Below are positions 53,702 to 61,786 of a stretch of 64,000 nt of DNA, piece after piece. The notes under the pieces were generated by a model. That model was not told the DNA's origin and did not search any database. It saw nothing but the letters and a program-made list of their open reading frames with translations. The stretch's first letter is position 1, and each line of letters opens with the position of its first letter. A program made the position numbers and the translations under genes. The DNA comes from Sandaracinaceae bacterium (lineage in GTDB: Bacteria; Myxococcota_A; Polyangia; Polyangiales; Sandaracinaceae): contig JAHBWG010000002.1 of the NCBI GenBank assembly GCA_019637095.1, positions 124,001 to 188,000 on the forward strand. The letters run 5' to 3'.

Positions 53702-54976
53702 ATGAAGATCGTCGACCCCGAGACGGCGCTCGGCGCCGTCCGCTCCTCGATGCGCGTCTACGTGCACGAGGCGCTGATGGCTCCCCTCTCGCTCATCGAC
53801 GCGCTCGCCGAGCGCGCCCGCACGCTGCGCTCGGTCGAGGTCGTGCACCTCCACACGAACGCGCCTGCGCCCTACGTCGAGCCCGCGTTCGACGGCCACG
53901 TCCGGCACAACGCGCTCTTCTGTGGGCCGAACGTGCGCGCCGCCGTGCAGGCGGGCCGGGCGGACTTCACGCCGGTGTTCCTCTCGGAGATCCCCCAGCT
54001 CTTCCGCGACGGCACGCTCCCCCTCGACGTCGCGCTCGTGCAGGTCTCGCCGCCGGACCGCCACGGCTTCTGCCGCCTCGGGCTCTCCGTCGCGACGGCG
54101 CGCGCGGCGGTCGACCACGCGGACGTCGTCATCGCCGAGATCAACCCGCAGGTGCCGCGCACCCTCGGGCACAGCGCGGTCCACGTCAGCCGCATCCACT
54201 ACGCCGTCGAGGTCGATCGCGCGCTCCCGGAGATCCCGAGCAGCCCGATCGACGAGACGGCGCGCCGCATCGGGGAGCACATCGCCGCGCAGATCCCGAA
54301 CGGCGCGACGCTGCAGATGGGCATCGGCGCGATCCCGGAGTCGGTCCTCGAGGCGCTGCACCGCCACGAAGACCTCGGCATCCACACCGAGATGTTCAGC
54401 GACGCGCTCATCCCGCTCGTCGAGTCCGGCGCGGTGAGCTGCCAGAAGAAGACGCGCTTCGAGGGCCGCATCGTGACGAGCTTCGCGATGGGCACCGAGC
54501 GGCTGCGGGCCTTCGTCGATCAGAACCCTTTCGTCGAGTTCCACCCGAGCGAGCTCGTCAACGATCCGGTCGAGATCGGCAAGCAGCACCGGATGATCGC
54601 CATCAACTCCGCGCTGCAGATCGACCTCACCGGGCAGGTCTGCGCCGACTCGATCGGCGATCAGATCTACAGCGGGATCGGCGGGCAGATGGACTTCGTC
54701 CGCGGTGCGCAGTGGAGCCCCGGCGGGATGGCGTTCATCGCGCTGCCCTCGACGGCGAAGGGCGGCGCGCTCTCCCGGATCGTCGCGCGGCTCGATCCCG
54801 GGGCGGGCGTGGTGACGACCCGCGGGCACGTGGAGTACGTCGTGACCGAGCACGGCGCGGTGAGCCTGCGCGGGCGCTCGCTCCGGCAGCGCGCCGAGCT
54901 CCTCATCTCGATCGCCCACCCCGACCACCGCGGGGAGCTCCGGCGCGCCGCGGTCGCGCGCAGGCTGATCGCCTGA
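53702..54976 (+). CDS. Acetyl-CoA hydrolase / 4-hydroxybutyrate CoA-transferase family protein
   Basis: A 424-residue type I CoA-transferase. The catalytic Glu region reads LGIHTEMFSDALIPLVESGA. CoA-binding glycine motifs are MGIGAIPESVL and YSGIGGQMDFVRGA, followed by LPSTAKGGALSRIV and VTTRGHVEYVVTEHG. Matches the AbfT/Cat1/acetyl-CoA hydrolase family in full length. It moves CoA between short-chain acids such as acetate, succinate, butyrate and 4-hydroxybutyrate. No metabolic neighbours refine the substrate. Confidence 0.92.
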   Translation: MKIVDPETALGAVRSSMRVYVHEALMAPLSLIDALAERARTLRSVEVVHLHTNAPAPYVEPAFDGHVRHNALFCGPNVRAAVQAGRADFTPVFLSEIPQLFRDGTLPLDVALVQVSPPDRHGFCRLGLSVATARAAVDHADVVIAEINPQVPRTLGHSAVHVSRIHYAVEVDRALPEIPSSPIDETARRIGEHIAAQIPNGATLQMGIGAIPESVLEALHRHEDLGIHTEMFSDALIPLVESGAVSCQKKTRFEGRIVTSFAMGTERLRAFVDQNPFVEFHPSELVNDPVEIGKQHRMIAINSALQIDLTGQVCADSIGDQIYSGIGGQMDFVRGAQWSPGGMAFIALPSTAKGGALSRIVARLDPGAGVVTTRGHVEYVVTEHGAVSLRGRSLRQRAELLISIAHPDHRGELRRAAVARRLIA

Positions 54977-55019
54977 GCGGGCTCGCGCTCGCGGCCCGGG
55001 TCGAAGTAGTGTTCGGGCC

Positions 55020-56474
55020 GTGGATCACGAATGGGTGGAGCACGACCTCGGGGTCTCGCTCGGCCGCGTCGCGAGCGCGGTGGTCGGAGGCACGTCGCTC
55101 TACCTCGTGCGACACCGCGACCTCGCGAGCTGGTCGATCGACGGGGAGCGCGCGCAGCCGTGGCACGAGCCGGTCGACGCGGAGACCCGCGTGCAGCTCG
55201 ACGAGCGCAACCTCCACGTCGCCCTCGACGACGAGGGCGTGCTCTACGCGCTGCTCGTCGACGGGAGCACCTGGTCGCGCGTGCGCGGCGGGCCGCTCAC
55301 GCCGCTGACCGGCCCGGACGTCCGCCTCGCCGGCCACTACGCGCACCGCACGGGCTTCGTGTGGGATCCGCGCGGCCGCCGGCTCGTGGTGGTCGGCGGT
55401 GACCAGCGCAACGACGGCTACACGATCGATCCCACCGTGCGCGCGCTCGTGCCGCTCGCGGCGGGCCCGGGCCACGGGCCGGGGCAGACCGTCGGCACGC
55501 CGCACGGCGTCTTCCGCCTGACGGACGACGAGCTCTGGTTGCTCCAGGGCGAGCGGTGGTCGCTCGTCGGCAAGCACGATCTCGCGCGGCGCGACCGCGG
55601 CCTGCTCCTCTACTACGACCCGAGGGCCGACGCGATCTTCGTCGTCGGCCAGCCCAAGACGCACCGCGAGGGCGCGTTCCGCGTGCAGCTCACGACCATG
55701 GGCTCCACCGAGCCCGTCGCGCTGCCCGGCTCGTTCGAGGGGCCGCTCGAGGCGCACGAGGCGGTGGCGGCGATCGATCCGCGCGGCGGCCGCTTCTGGC
55801 AAGTCGACCGAGTCGGCGCGCGGTGGATCCCCGCCGAGCAGCTCGGGCTCCAGCGCGGGTGCCCGCTCGTGGCCATGGTGCAGCCGCGGCACGTCGTCGT
55901 CGCGCCGCCGCTCCACTGGTACCGCGAGGCGCTCGCGCTCCGGCAGCGCGACGAGGAGGCGCCCGCGCTCGGGATCCCGGTCCGCGACGGCTGGGTCCTC
56001 GTCGCGACGTTGCCGATCGGCCCGCACCTGCCGGTCGGCGAGTCGGGCGCGGTGCTCGTGTTCAGCCGCGAGCTCCCGTACGACTACGACCCGTGGACGC
56101 TCTCGTACACGAACGCGTTCGAGGTACGCATCGTCGACGAGCGGTTCCCGTCGACGGCGGGCGGCATGCTCCTCGACGAGATGAAGTACGTCGAGGTCGA
56201 TCCCGTGCTCGCGCACCGCGTCGACACCGCGCACGACGGCTCGGCGTTCCTCGCGCGCGGCTCGAAGATCGGCGGCTTCCCCGCGCTCGTGTCGGGGACG
56301 CGCGAGGACGCCGCGAACGCGCTCGTCGCGGATCTCTCGTGTGAGGACTGCGACGCGCGCCTGCGCTTCGTCGCGCAGCTCGCGTGGCCCGAGTTCGATC
56401 TCATCAGCGCGCGCGTCTACGTCTACGCGTGCCCGTTCGGGCACTCCGGCGCCGCCCGCGCACAGAGCGTGTGA
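55020..56474 (+). CDS. Beta-propeller-like protein fused to DUF1963-type C-terminus
   Basis: 484 residues, no signal peptide. Residues ~15-300 contain recurring short blades (GFVWDPRGRRLVVVGGDQ; LLLYYDPRADAIFVVGQP; GGRFWQVDRVGARWIP), like a WD/Kelch propeller. Residues ~300-484 resemble DUF1963 (YwqG): VSGTREDAANALVADLSCED with a CxxC (CEDC), then LRFVAQLAWPEFDLISARVY and YVYACPFGH. Proteins with DUF1963 domains occur in contact-dependent polymorphic toxin/immunity contexts and elsewhere; nothing nearby suggests that here. Function unknown; the fusion itself is the notable point. Confidence 0.7.
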   Translation: MDHEWVEHDLGVSLGRVASAVVGGTSLYLVRHRDLASWSIDGERAQPWHEPVDAETRVQLDERNLHVALDDEGVLYALLVDGSTWSRVRGGPLTPLTGPDVRLAGHYAHRTGFVWDPRGRRLVVVGGDQRNDGYTIDPTVRALVPLAAGPGHGPGQTVGTPHGVFRLTDDELWLLQGERWSLVGKHDLARRDRGLLLYYDPRADAIFVVGQPKTHREGAFRVQLTTMGSTEPVALPGSFEGPLEAHEAVAAIDPRGGRFWQVDRVGARWIPAEQLGLQRGCPLVAMVQPRHVVVAPPLHWYREALALRQRDEEAPALGIPVRDGWVLVATLPIGPHLPVGESGAVLVFSRELPYDYDPWTLSYTNAFEVRIVDERFPSTAGGMLLDEMKYVEVDPVLAHRVDTAHDGSAFLARGSKIGGFPALVSGTREDAANALVADLSCEDCDARLRFVAQLAWPEFDLISARVYVYACPFGHSGAARAQSV

Positions 56475-56496
56475 ACGCCCTCTTGGCGGAGCGCGC

Positions 56497-57243
56497 TCAA
56501 CCCTCGGCGATCGTGACGACGAGCGCGGTGATGTTGTCGTGGCTGCCCGCCGCGTACGCGGCGTCGGTGAGCGCGCGCGCGACCCGGTGCTTCGAGGTCA
56601 TCGCCCACCCGATCGCCTCGTCGTCGAGGACGTCGGTCAGCCCGTCGGAGCAGAGCAGGAAGCGGTCGCCGGGCAGCACGTCGACGACGCGCAGGTCGGG
56701 CGAGACCTCGCGCCCCTGCCCGAGCGCCTGCGTGATGATGTTCTTCAGCCGCGTCCCGCCGCCGCCGATCGCCGCCGAGAGGCCGGCCGCGCGCATCTCG
56801 TTGACGAGCGAGTGATCGCGCGTGAGGCCGATGACCTCGCCTTCGCGCAGGCGGTAGACGCGGCTGTCGCCTACGTGCGCGATCGCCGCGCGGGTCGGGC
56901 CGACGGCGAGGCACGCGAGCGTCGTCCCCATCCTGCTCAGCGTCCCGACCGCGCGCCGCCGGACCTCGCGGTCGGCGACCTCGATCGCGCGCGCGAGGCG
57001 CTCCTTGACGACCCGCTCGCCGTCGGGGCGCTCGAGGTCGCGCACGCCGAGCCCCGAGTCGTCGAGCAGCTCGCAGTACGCCGCGAGGCTGGCGAGCGCG
57101 GCCTTGCTCGCGATCTCTCCGCCCTCGTAGCCGCCCATCCCGTCGGCGACCGCGAACAGCCCGCGGTCGGGGAGCTCGAGGAGGGCGTCCTCGTTGTTCG
57201 ATCGACGCCCCGTGATGCTCACGCCATCGTGCAGGATGCGCAT
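56497..57243 (-). CDS. PP2C-type protein serine/threonine phosphatase
   Basis: A 248-residue PPM phosphatase. Metal-binding motifs are NNEDALLEL, VADGMGGYEGGEIAS, GTTLACLAV, HVGDSRVYRL and the terminal GSHDNITALVV. No regulatory domain. ATG 57243 is chosen because the protein starts with the usual MRILHDGVSITGRRS; an upstream TTG/ATG frame extension is not conserved. Likely counterpart of the window's Ser/Thr kinase, and able to act on FHA partners such as the neighbouring FHA-GGDEF protein (inference). Confidence 0.95.
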   Translation of the reverse strand: MRILHDGVSITGRRSNNEDALLELPDRGLFAVADGMGGYEGGEIASKAALASLAAYCELLDDSGLGVRDLERPDGERVVKERLARAIEVADREVRRRAVGTLSRMGTTLACLAVGPTRAAIAHVGDSRVYRLREGEVIGLTRDHSLVNEMRAAGLSAAIGGGGTRLKNIITQALGQGREVSPDLRVVDVLPGDRFLLCSDGLTDVLDDEAIGWAMTSKHRVARALTDAAYAAGSHDNITALVVTIAEG

Positions 57244-57628
57244 TGCGATACGGAAGGCTTGCGATGGCCGTGCCAATGCCTGGAGCCCCCTCGGCACGCC
57301 GCGATCTTCGCCTAGATCGGGGCAGAGTTGCCGATTCGTCACCTTCGGAGGACGACGCGACCACTTTCAGACCCGCAACCGAGGCTTTCACTCGTGGCGC
57401 CTGCACGAGCCGCTGGCCACCTGAGCCACCGCCCTCGGCCACCTCAGAGCTCCTGGCCGACGGCGTCGTTCGAGGCCAGGCCATCGCGCAGCGATGGCCG
57501 TTGGCCGAGGGGCCCCATCGCCCCGCGATGGGGGTCGACCGCGGCTCCGCCGCGTTCGCACTGGGGAGGGGGGCCCCGCTGCGGCTTTTCCGCGGCGGGG
57601 GAGGGGTGCGAAGCACCCCTGCGCCAAC
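57244..57628. other. 385-bp intergenic region dominated by hairpin repeats
   Basis: No gene is supported. From 57479 to the GGDEF stop it is a continuous array of hairpins (see copy 6). The 57244-57470 part holds a direct repeat of the ATCGCGGC type and the leader of the PP2C gene; no convincing promoter hexamers were seen there. Confidence 0.6.
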
Positions 57629-57632
57629 TCAG
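57479..57632 (-). repeat. Stop-codon-linked hairpin repeat, copy 6 (five hairpins)
   Basis: Begins on the minus strand at the TGA of the FHA-GGDEF gene. Hairpins in plus coordinates: 57603-57619 (GGGGTGC/GCACCCC, 3-nt loop); 57574-57600 (11-bp stem with one G-T, 5-nt loop); 57540-57554 (CGCGGC/GCCGCG, TCC); 57513-57533 (CCCCATCGC/GCGATGGGG, CCC); 57479-57499 (GGCCATCGC/GCGATGGCC, GCA). Confidence 0.75.
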
Positions 57633-58516
57633 CAGCAGACGCGGTTGCGGCCGCCGCGCTTCGCTTCGTAGAGCTTCTCGTCGGCCGCCTTGATGAGCGA
57701 GAGCACGTCCATCTCGCTCCCCTCGAGCTCTGCGCAGCCGAGCGACACGGTGACGGGGATCACCTCGCCCTCGAACACGAACCGGCGCTCTTCGATGCGG
57801 CGGCGCAGATCTTCCGCGATCGACGCGGCGCCGGCGGTGTTCGTCTCGGGCAGCGCGGCGCAGAACTCCTCGCCCCCGTAGCGCCCGATCACGTCGTCGG
57901 GCCGCAGGCGGCTCTTCACCAGCGTCGCGAGCTCCTTCAGCACGTAGTCGCCGGCGAGGTGGCCGTAGTTGTCGTTGATCACCTTGAAGTGATCGATGTC
58001 GAACATCACGACCGAGAGCGGGCGCTGGTGGCGGCGCGCGCGCGGGATCTCGCGCTCGAGCGCCTCCATCAGGTAGCGCTTGTTGTTGATGCCCGTGAGC
58101 CCGTCGACGATCGTCATGTTGTAGATCGTCTCGTGGTACTGGGCCTCGAGGTCCGACCCCGAGAGGAACTTCACGATCGTGTCGCCGATCTTGATCTGAT
58201 CGCCGCGACGCAGCGGGAGCTCGCTGACCTGCTGATCGTTGACGTAGGTCCCGTTCGTCGAGTCGAGGTCGACGATGTGCCACGTCGCCCCGCGCTTCTC
58301 GGCGCGGCAGTGGCGCCGGCTCACCGAGTCGTTGTCGAGCACGATCCGGTTCTCCTGGCCGCGGCCGACCGTGAGCGGCTCGTCGCCCAGGATGTAGCGC
58401 TTGCCGAACTGCCGCGCGTCGCTCGAGTAGATCACGACGAGGCAGTCCTGCCCCTTGGTCTGAGGGCGCAGCTCCTCGAGAGGGGTGACCCGGGTCTTGA
58501 TGTCGGAGTCTTGCAC
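57629..58516 (-). CDS. FHA-GGDEF diguanylate cyclase
   Basis: 295 residues from GTG 58516. An N-terminal FHA domain (~25-115) shows LTVGRGQENRIVLDNDSVSR and HIVDLDSTNGTYVND, with the pThr-binding Arg, Ser and Asn in place. The GGDEF domain (~140-290) has VVMFDIDHFKVINDNYGH and the active site RYGGEEF, with a complete inhibitory I-site RPDD exactly five residues before GGEEF. So it should make c-di-GMP, be product-inhibited, and dock to phosphothreonine proteins. Soluble. Confidence 0.95.
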   Translation of the reverse strand: MQDSDIKTRVTPLEELRPQTKGQDCLVVIYSSDARQFGKRYILGDEPLTVGRGQENRIVLDNDSVSRRHCRAEKRGATWHIVDLDSTNGTYVNDQQVSELPLRRGDQIKIGDTIVKFLSGSDLEAQYHETIYNMTIVDGLTGINNKRYLMEALEREIPRARRHQRPLSVVMFDIDHFKVINDNYGHLAGDYVLKELATLVKSRLRPDDVIGRYGGEEFCAALPETNTAGAASIAEDLRRRIEERRFVFEGEVIPVTVSLGCAELEGSEMDVLSLIKAADEKLYEAKRGGRNRVCC

Positions 58517-58554
58517 GGCGTCAGGCGCGACCGAGGAGGGTACCAGACATGCAC

Positions 58555-58583
58555 AGGCTAGAAAGATGGCGCCTCGTCGTCAA
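58555..58583 (-). promoter_or_regulatory. Sigma-70 promoter candidate for FHA-GGDEF gene
   Basis: Minus strand TTGACG (58578-58583), exact 17-bp spacer, TAGCCT (58555-58560). Predicted start near 58548, about 31 nt before the GTG. Lies in the divergent gap to the deoxynucleoside kinase. Confidence 0.5.
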
Positions 58584-58625
58584 CAGGGAGGTGGGCCGCC
58601 GGGTCCGAGCTGATATCGTCGTGAA

Positions 58626-59267
58626 GTGACCGGGCGCGTCTTTCTCGCCGTCGCGGGGAGCATCGGGTCGGGCAAGACGACGCTGACGCGGCGCCTCGAG
58701 GCCCGCCTCGGGCTGCGCGCTCTCTACGAGGACACGGCGGACAACCCCTACCTCGCCGACTTCTACGCCGACATGCCGCGCTGGGCGATGGCCCTGCAGC
58801 TCCGCTTCCTCGGGACGCGCGTGGCGGACACGCGGGCGCTGCTCGAGAGCGGCTCGAGCGTGATCCAGGATCGCACCTGCTACGAGGACGCGGAGATCTT
58901 CGCCGCGAACCTGGCGGCGCGCGGCGACATGGACGCGCGCGATTGGGCCACCTACCAGCTGATCGCGCGCCAGCTCCTCGACGGGATCGAGGCGCCGCAC
59001 CTCCTCGTCTACCTCCGCCGCTCGCCCGAGAGCTGCCGGGCGCAGATCGCGCGGCGCGGGCGGGACTACGAGGCGGCGATCCCGATGGACTACCTCATCG
59101 ACCTCGGGCGCCGCTACGACGAGTGGTTCGAGCGTTACCTGCGCGGGCCGCGGCTGCTCGTGCGCGCCGAGGAGCACGACTTCCTCGAGAGCGAGGCGGA
59201 CCTCGAGGCGCTCGTCGGGCGGATCGTGGAGGCGCTGCCGCAGCGGACGCTGCCATTCGCGCGCTGA
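58626..59267 (+). CDS. Deoxynucleoside kinase
   Basis: A 213-residue kinase of the dNK/dCK/dGK family that phosphorylates deoxynucleosides for salvage. P-loop AGSIGSGKTTL, substrate Glu in LYEDTADNPY, the DRS-like motif as VIQDRTCYED (Thr instead of Ser), and the LID RRGRDYEAAIPMDYLIDL. GTG start. Monocistronic and divergent from the FHA-GGDEF gene. Confidence 0.93.
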   Translation: MTGRVFLAVAGSIGSGKTTLTRRLEARLGLRALYEDTADNPYLADFYADMPRWAMALQLRFLGTRVADTRALLESGSSVIQDRTCYEDAEIFAANLAARGDMDARDWATYQLIARQLLDGIEAPHLLVYLRRSPESCRAQIARRGRDYEAAIPMDYLIDLGRRYDEWFERYLRGPRLLVRAEEHDFLESEADLEALVGRIVEALPQRTLPFAR

Positions 59268-59305
59268 GGTGCGCGGATCGCCCGGGGGCGATAGGCTCGG
59301 CTCGC

Positions 59306-60850
59306 GTGCGCGCGCTCTCCCTGTCGCCCCTCGTCTGCCTCGCGGTCGCGGGCTGTGGTCCGCTCGGCGCGAGCCCGAGCGCGGACGGATCGCGCGTGGT
59401 GCGCGGCGAGGTGCTCTACGAGGCGCGGCACGCGACGCCGACGGGGGTGTCCGCGCAGATCGAGCTGCGACCTGCGCGTCGCGTCGACGTCGCGCTCCTC
59501 GCGGGCGGCGAGGTCGTCGCCGAGGGGCGCACCGACGAGGCGGGTCGCTTCGCGATCGAGGGGCCGGCGCGCGCGACGCACGTGCGGGTCTACGCGCGCG
59601 CGCGCGCCGACGGCCAGGACGCGGCGGTCGCGCGCGACGCGGGCGGGCTCGACACGCACGCGATGGAGGCGCCCATCGGCGCGGAGCCGCTCGCGCTGCG
59701 CGCGCTCGACGCGCGCGGGGACGCGGGCGCGTTCCACGTCGTCGACACGATGCTGCGCGGCCTCGACGCGGTGCGCGCGTGGACCGGCCGCAGCCTGCCG
59801 CCCGTCTTCGTGTACTGGGTGCGCGGCGGCACGCGCGAGTGGAGCTTCTATCGCGGCGAGCGCCCCGCCGGCTCGGGCCGCTTCGCCCTCGAGCTGCTCG
59901 GCGGCGATCCCGGCCAGCAGTCGACGACGGACACCGACGAGCACGACGAGGCGATCATCCTGCACGAGCTCGGGCACTTCGTGATGGACCGGCTCACCTC
60001 GAGCTCGTCATCGGGCGGGATGCACCCGCGCGGCGTGCGCGTCGATCCGGGGCTCGCGTGGGAGGAGGGCCGGGCGAGCTGGTTCGCCGTCGCGGTGCTC
60101 GGCGAGCCGTACTACCGCGACACGATCGGCGTCGAGCCGTGGGGGAGCCTGCGCGTCGACGAGGACCTCGAGCGCGGAGAGGACCCCACCGCCGGGCTCG
60201 CGTCGGAGACGACGACCTCGCGCGTGCTCTGGGATCTCTCCGACGGAGAGGCGCTGCCCGACGAGGACCGAGACGGCGTCGCGCTCGGCCCTGCGGTGGT
60301 GCTCGCGGCGATGATCGCGCACGGCGAGGAGCCGGGCGCGTTCCCCTCGCTCCCGAGCTTCCTGCGCCACCTCGTCGCCGCGGGCCGGATCGACGAGGCG
60401 CCGCTCCGCGCGATGCTCCGCGCGACGGGGCTGCCCGCCGACGAGCTCCTGCCGGCCGACGGGACCGTGCCGTGGCCGCGCGACCTCGAGGTCGGCGCCC
60501 GGCGCTCCGCCAAGATCGACGGCCTCACCCAGCCCGCGCCGAGCGGCGGCCCGAACCTCCCCCAGGTCGGCTTCGACGCGAACCACACCTACCGCGTGCG
60601 GGTGACCGAGCCGGGGATGCTCACCGCGCGGCTGCGCATCGTCGGGAGCGGCGGCGCCGAGGACCGCACGGATCTCGATCTGGAGCTGCGCGATCTCCGC
60701 GCCGAGATCCTCGCGGACGCGCGCGGCCCGCAGCCGATCGAGGCGGTCGCGCGCTTCGTCACGCCCGGCTGGTACGTCGTGCGAGTGCGCGACCACGGCG
60801 ACGGCAACCGCGCCGACTACACCCTCGAGGTCGACCTCGAGACGCTCTGA
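59306..60850 (+). CDS. Lipoprotein with HELGH metalloprotease motif
   Basis: 514 residues from GTG 59306: RALSLSPLVCLAVAGC is a lipoprotein signal. An N-terminal carboxypeptidase-regulatory-like beta domain (LLAGGEVVAEGRTDEAGRFA) follows. The catalytic block HDEAIILHELGHFVMDRL (HExxH) is followed ~38 residues later by LAWEEGRASWFAVAV, whose Glu fits a gluzincin third ligand. The C-terminal ~95 residues form a pre-peptidase-like beta domain (RVRVTEPGMLTARLRI; TPGWYVVRVRDHGDG). Probable envelope-anchored zinc peptidase; substrate unknown. Confidence 0.78.
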   Translation: MRALSLSPLVCLAVAGCGPLGASPSADGSRVVRGEVLYEARHATPTGVSAQIELRPARRVDVALLAGGEVVAEGRTDEAGRFAIEGPARATHVRVYARARADGQDAAVARDAGGLDTHAMEAPIGAEPLALRALDARGDAGAFHVVDTMLRGLDAVRAWTGRSLPPVFVYWVRGGTREWSFYRGERPAGSGRFALELLGGDPGQQSTTDTDEHDEAIILHELGHFVMDRLTSSSSSGGMHPRGVRVDPGLAWEEGRASWFAVAVLGEPYYRDTIGVEPWGSLRVDEDLERGEDPTAGLASETTTSRVLWDLSDGEALPDEDRDGVALGPAVVLAAMIAHGEEPGAFPSLPSFLRHLVAAGRIDEAPLRAMLRATGLPADELLPADGTVPWPRDLEVGARRSAKIDGLTQPAPSGGPNLPQVGFDANHTYRVRVTEPGMLTARLRIVGSGGAEDRTDLDLELRDLRAEILADARGPQPIEAVARFVTPGWYVVRVRDHGDGNRADYTLEVDLETL

Positions 60851-60923
60851 GTCCGCGGTGAGCTCCGGCTCGAGGACTTCGGCGAATCGAGCGCTGCTCC
60901 GTCGAAGTGCGCCATCGAGACCA

Positions 60924-61136
60924 GCCCGTCGCGCGGCGACGGGCGTAGGTCGAGGGCGCCCCATCGCTCCGCGATGGGGTCGAACGCGGCTGCCGCGTTC
61001 GTCTCGGGACGAGGGCCCCATCGCGGCTTTGCCGCGATGGGCGGAGGGGTTGGGACGTTGGAACAACCCCTCCGAAGACATCGAGACCTGCACGTCGCGC
61101 AGCGACGGGCGCGGAACGACCCCTCCGAGAGCTCAG
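60924..61136 (-). repeat. Stop-codon-linked hairpin repeat, copy 7 (six hairpins)
   Basis: Begins on the minus strand at the TGA of the CPBP gene. Plus coordinates of perfect stems: 60924-60944 (9 bp, loop GCG); 60959-60979 (9 bp, loop TCC); 60981-61001 (10-bp arms around T); 61017-61041 (11 bp, loop TTT); 61043-61073 (9 bp, 13-nt loop); 61093-61107 (6 bp, loop GCA). This fills the convergent gap between the metalloprotease and CPBP genes; no gene is supported there. Confidence 0.75.
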
Positions 61137-61759
61137 CGCCGCTCGCGGTCGCCGACCAGGCGCGGCGTCCGCGTCGGCCGCGGGCCGCGCGGATCGTGCT
61201 TCACGATGTGCGCGAGGTTGATCGCGTTGATCGCGACGTGCGCGACGATCGGCCCGACGATCGAGCCGGTGCTCTGGTAGAGCGCGCCGAGCAGGAAGCC
61301 CATCGCGATCGCCCACACGGTCCACGGGAGGAACCGACGGTCGGGGCCGACGTGCACGATCCCGAACAGGATCGACGTGATCACCCAGCCGAGGGCGGGC
61401 TGCATCCCGGCCCGGAAGAACAGCTCCTCGCCGATCCCCGAGGCGAGCGCGAGCACGACCACCGCGCCCCCGCCGACCCCGCCGAGGAGCTCGCGGAAGC
61501 TCTGGTGCAGGGCGCGCGCCCAGGCGAAGCGGTCGGTGATGGCGCGGGTGAACAGGACGGTGAGCCCGGCGAGCAGGGCGCCGAGCCCCGCGCTCAGCCC
61601 GTGCGCGCCGCCGGGCGACAGGTCGAGCCACGGCGCCGGGTGCGCGAGCGGCGGCCCGTCCCCCCGCCAGAGCGACCAGAGCGCGCCGAGCGCGCCGAGC
61701 GGGAGGTACACCGCCAGCGTGATCCGGACGATCCGGCGTGACGTGTCGTTGACACTCAT
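61133..61759 (-). CDS. CPBP-family intramembrane protease (second copy)
   Basis: A 208-residue polytopic membrane protein with the CPBP motifs GIGEELFFRAGMQP, LFGIVHVG and VAHVAINAINL. Shorter than the first CPBP protein and not its close paralogue. Substrate unknown. It is divergent from the HD-GYP gene with only 27 bp between start codons. Confidence 0.85.
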   Translation of the reverse strand: MSVNDTSRRIVRITLAVYLPLGALGALWSLWRGDGPPLAHPAPWLDLSPGGAHGLSAGLGALLAGLTVLFTRAITDRFAWARALHQSFRELLGGVGGGAVVVLALASGIGEELFFRAGMQPALGWVITSILFGIVHVGPDRRFLPWTVWAIAMGFLLGALYQSTGSIVGPIVAHVAINAINLAHIVKHDPRGPRPTRTPRLVGDRERR

Positions 61760-61786
61760 GGGGCAAGGGAATTAGTAAGACGCGAG

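Noticed and set aside
57479-57632. Ordinary rho-independent terminators
   Set aside because: Stems lack U-tracts, occur five or six in a row, and share sequence modules with distant loci; I describe them as a repeat family instead.
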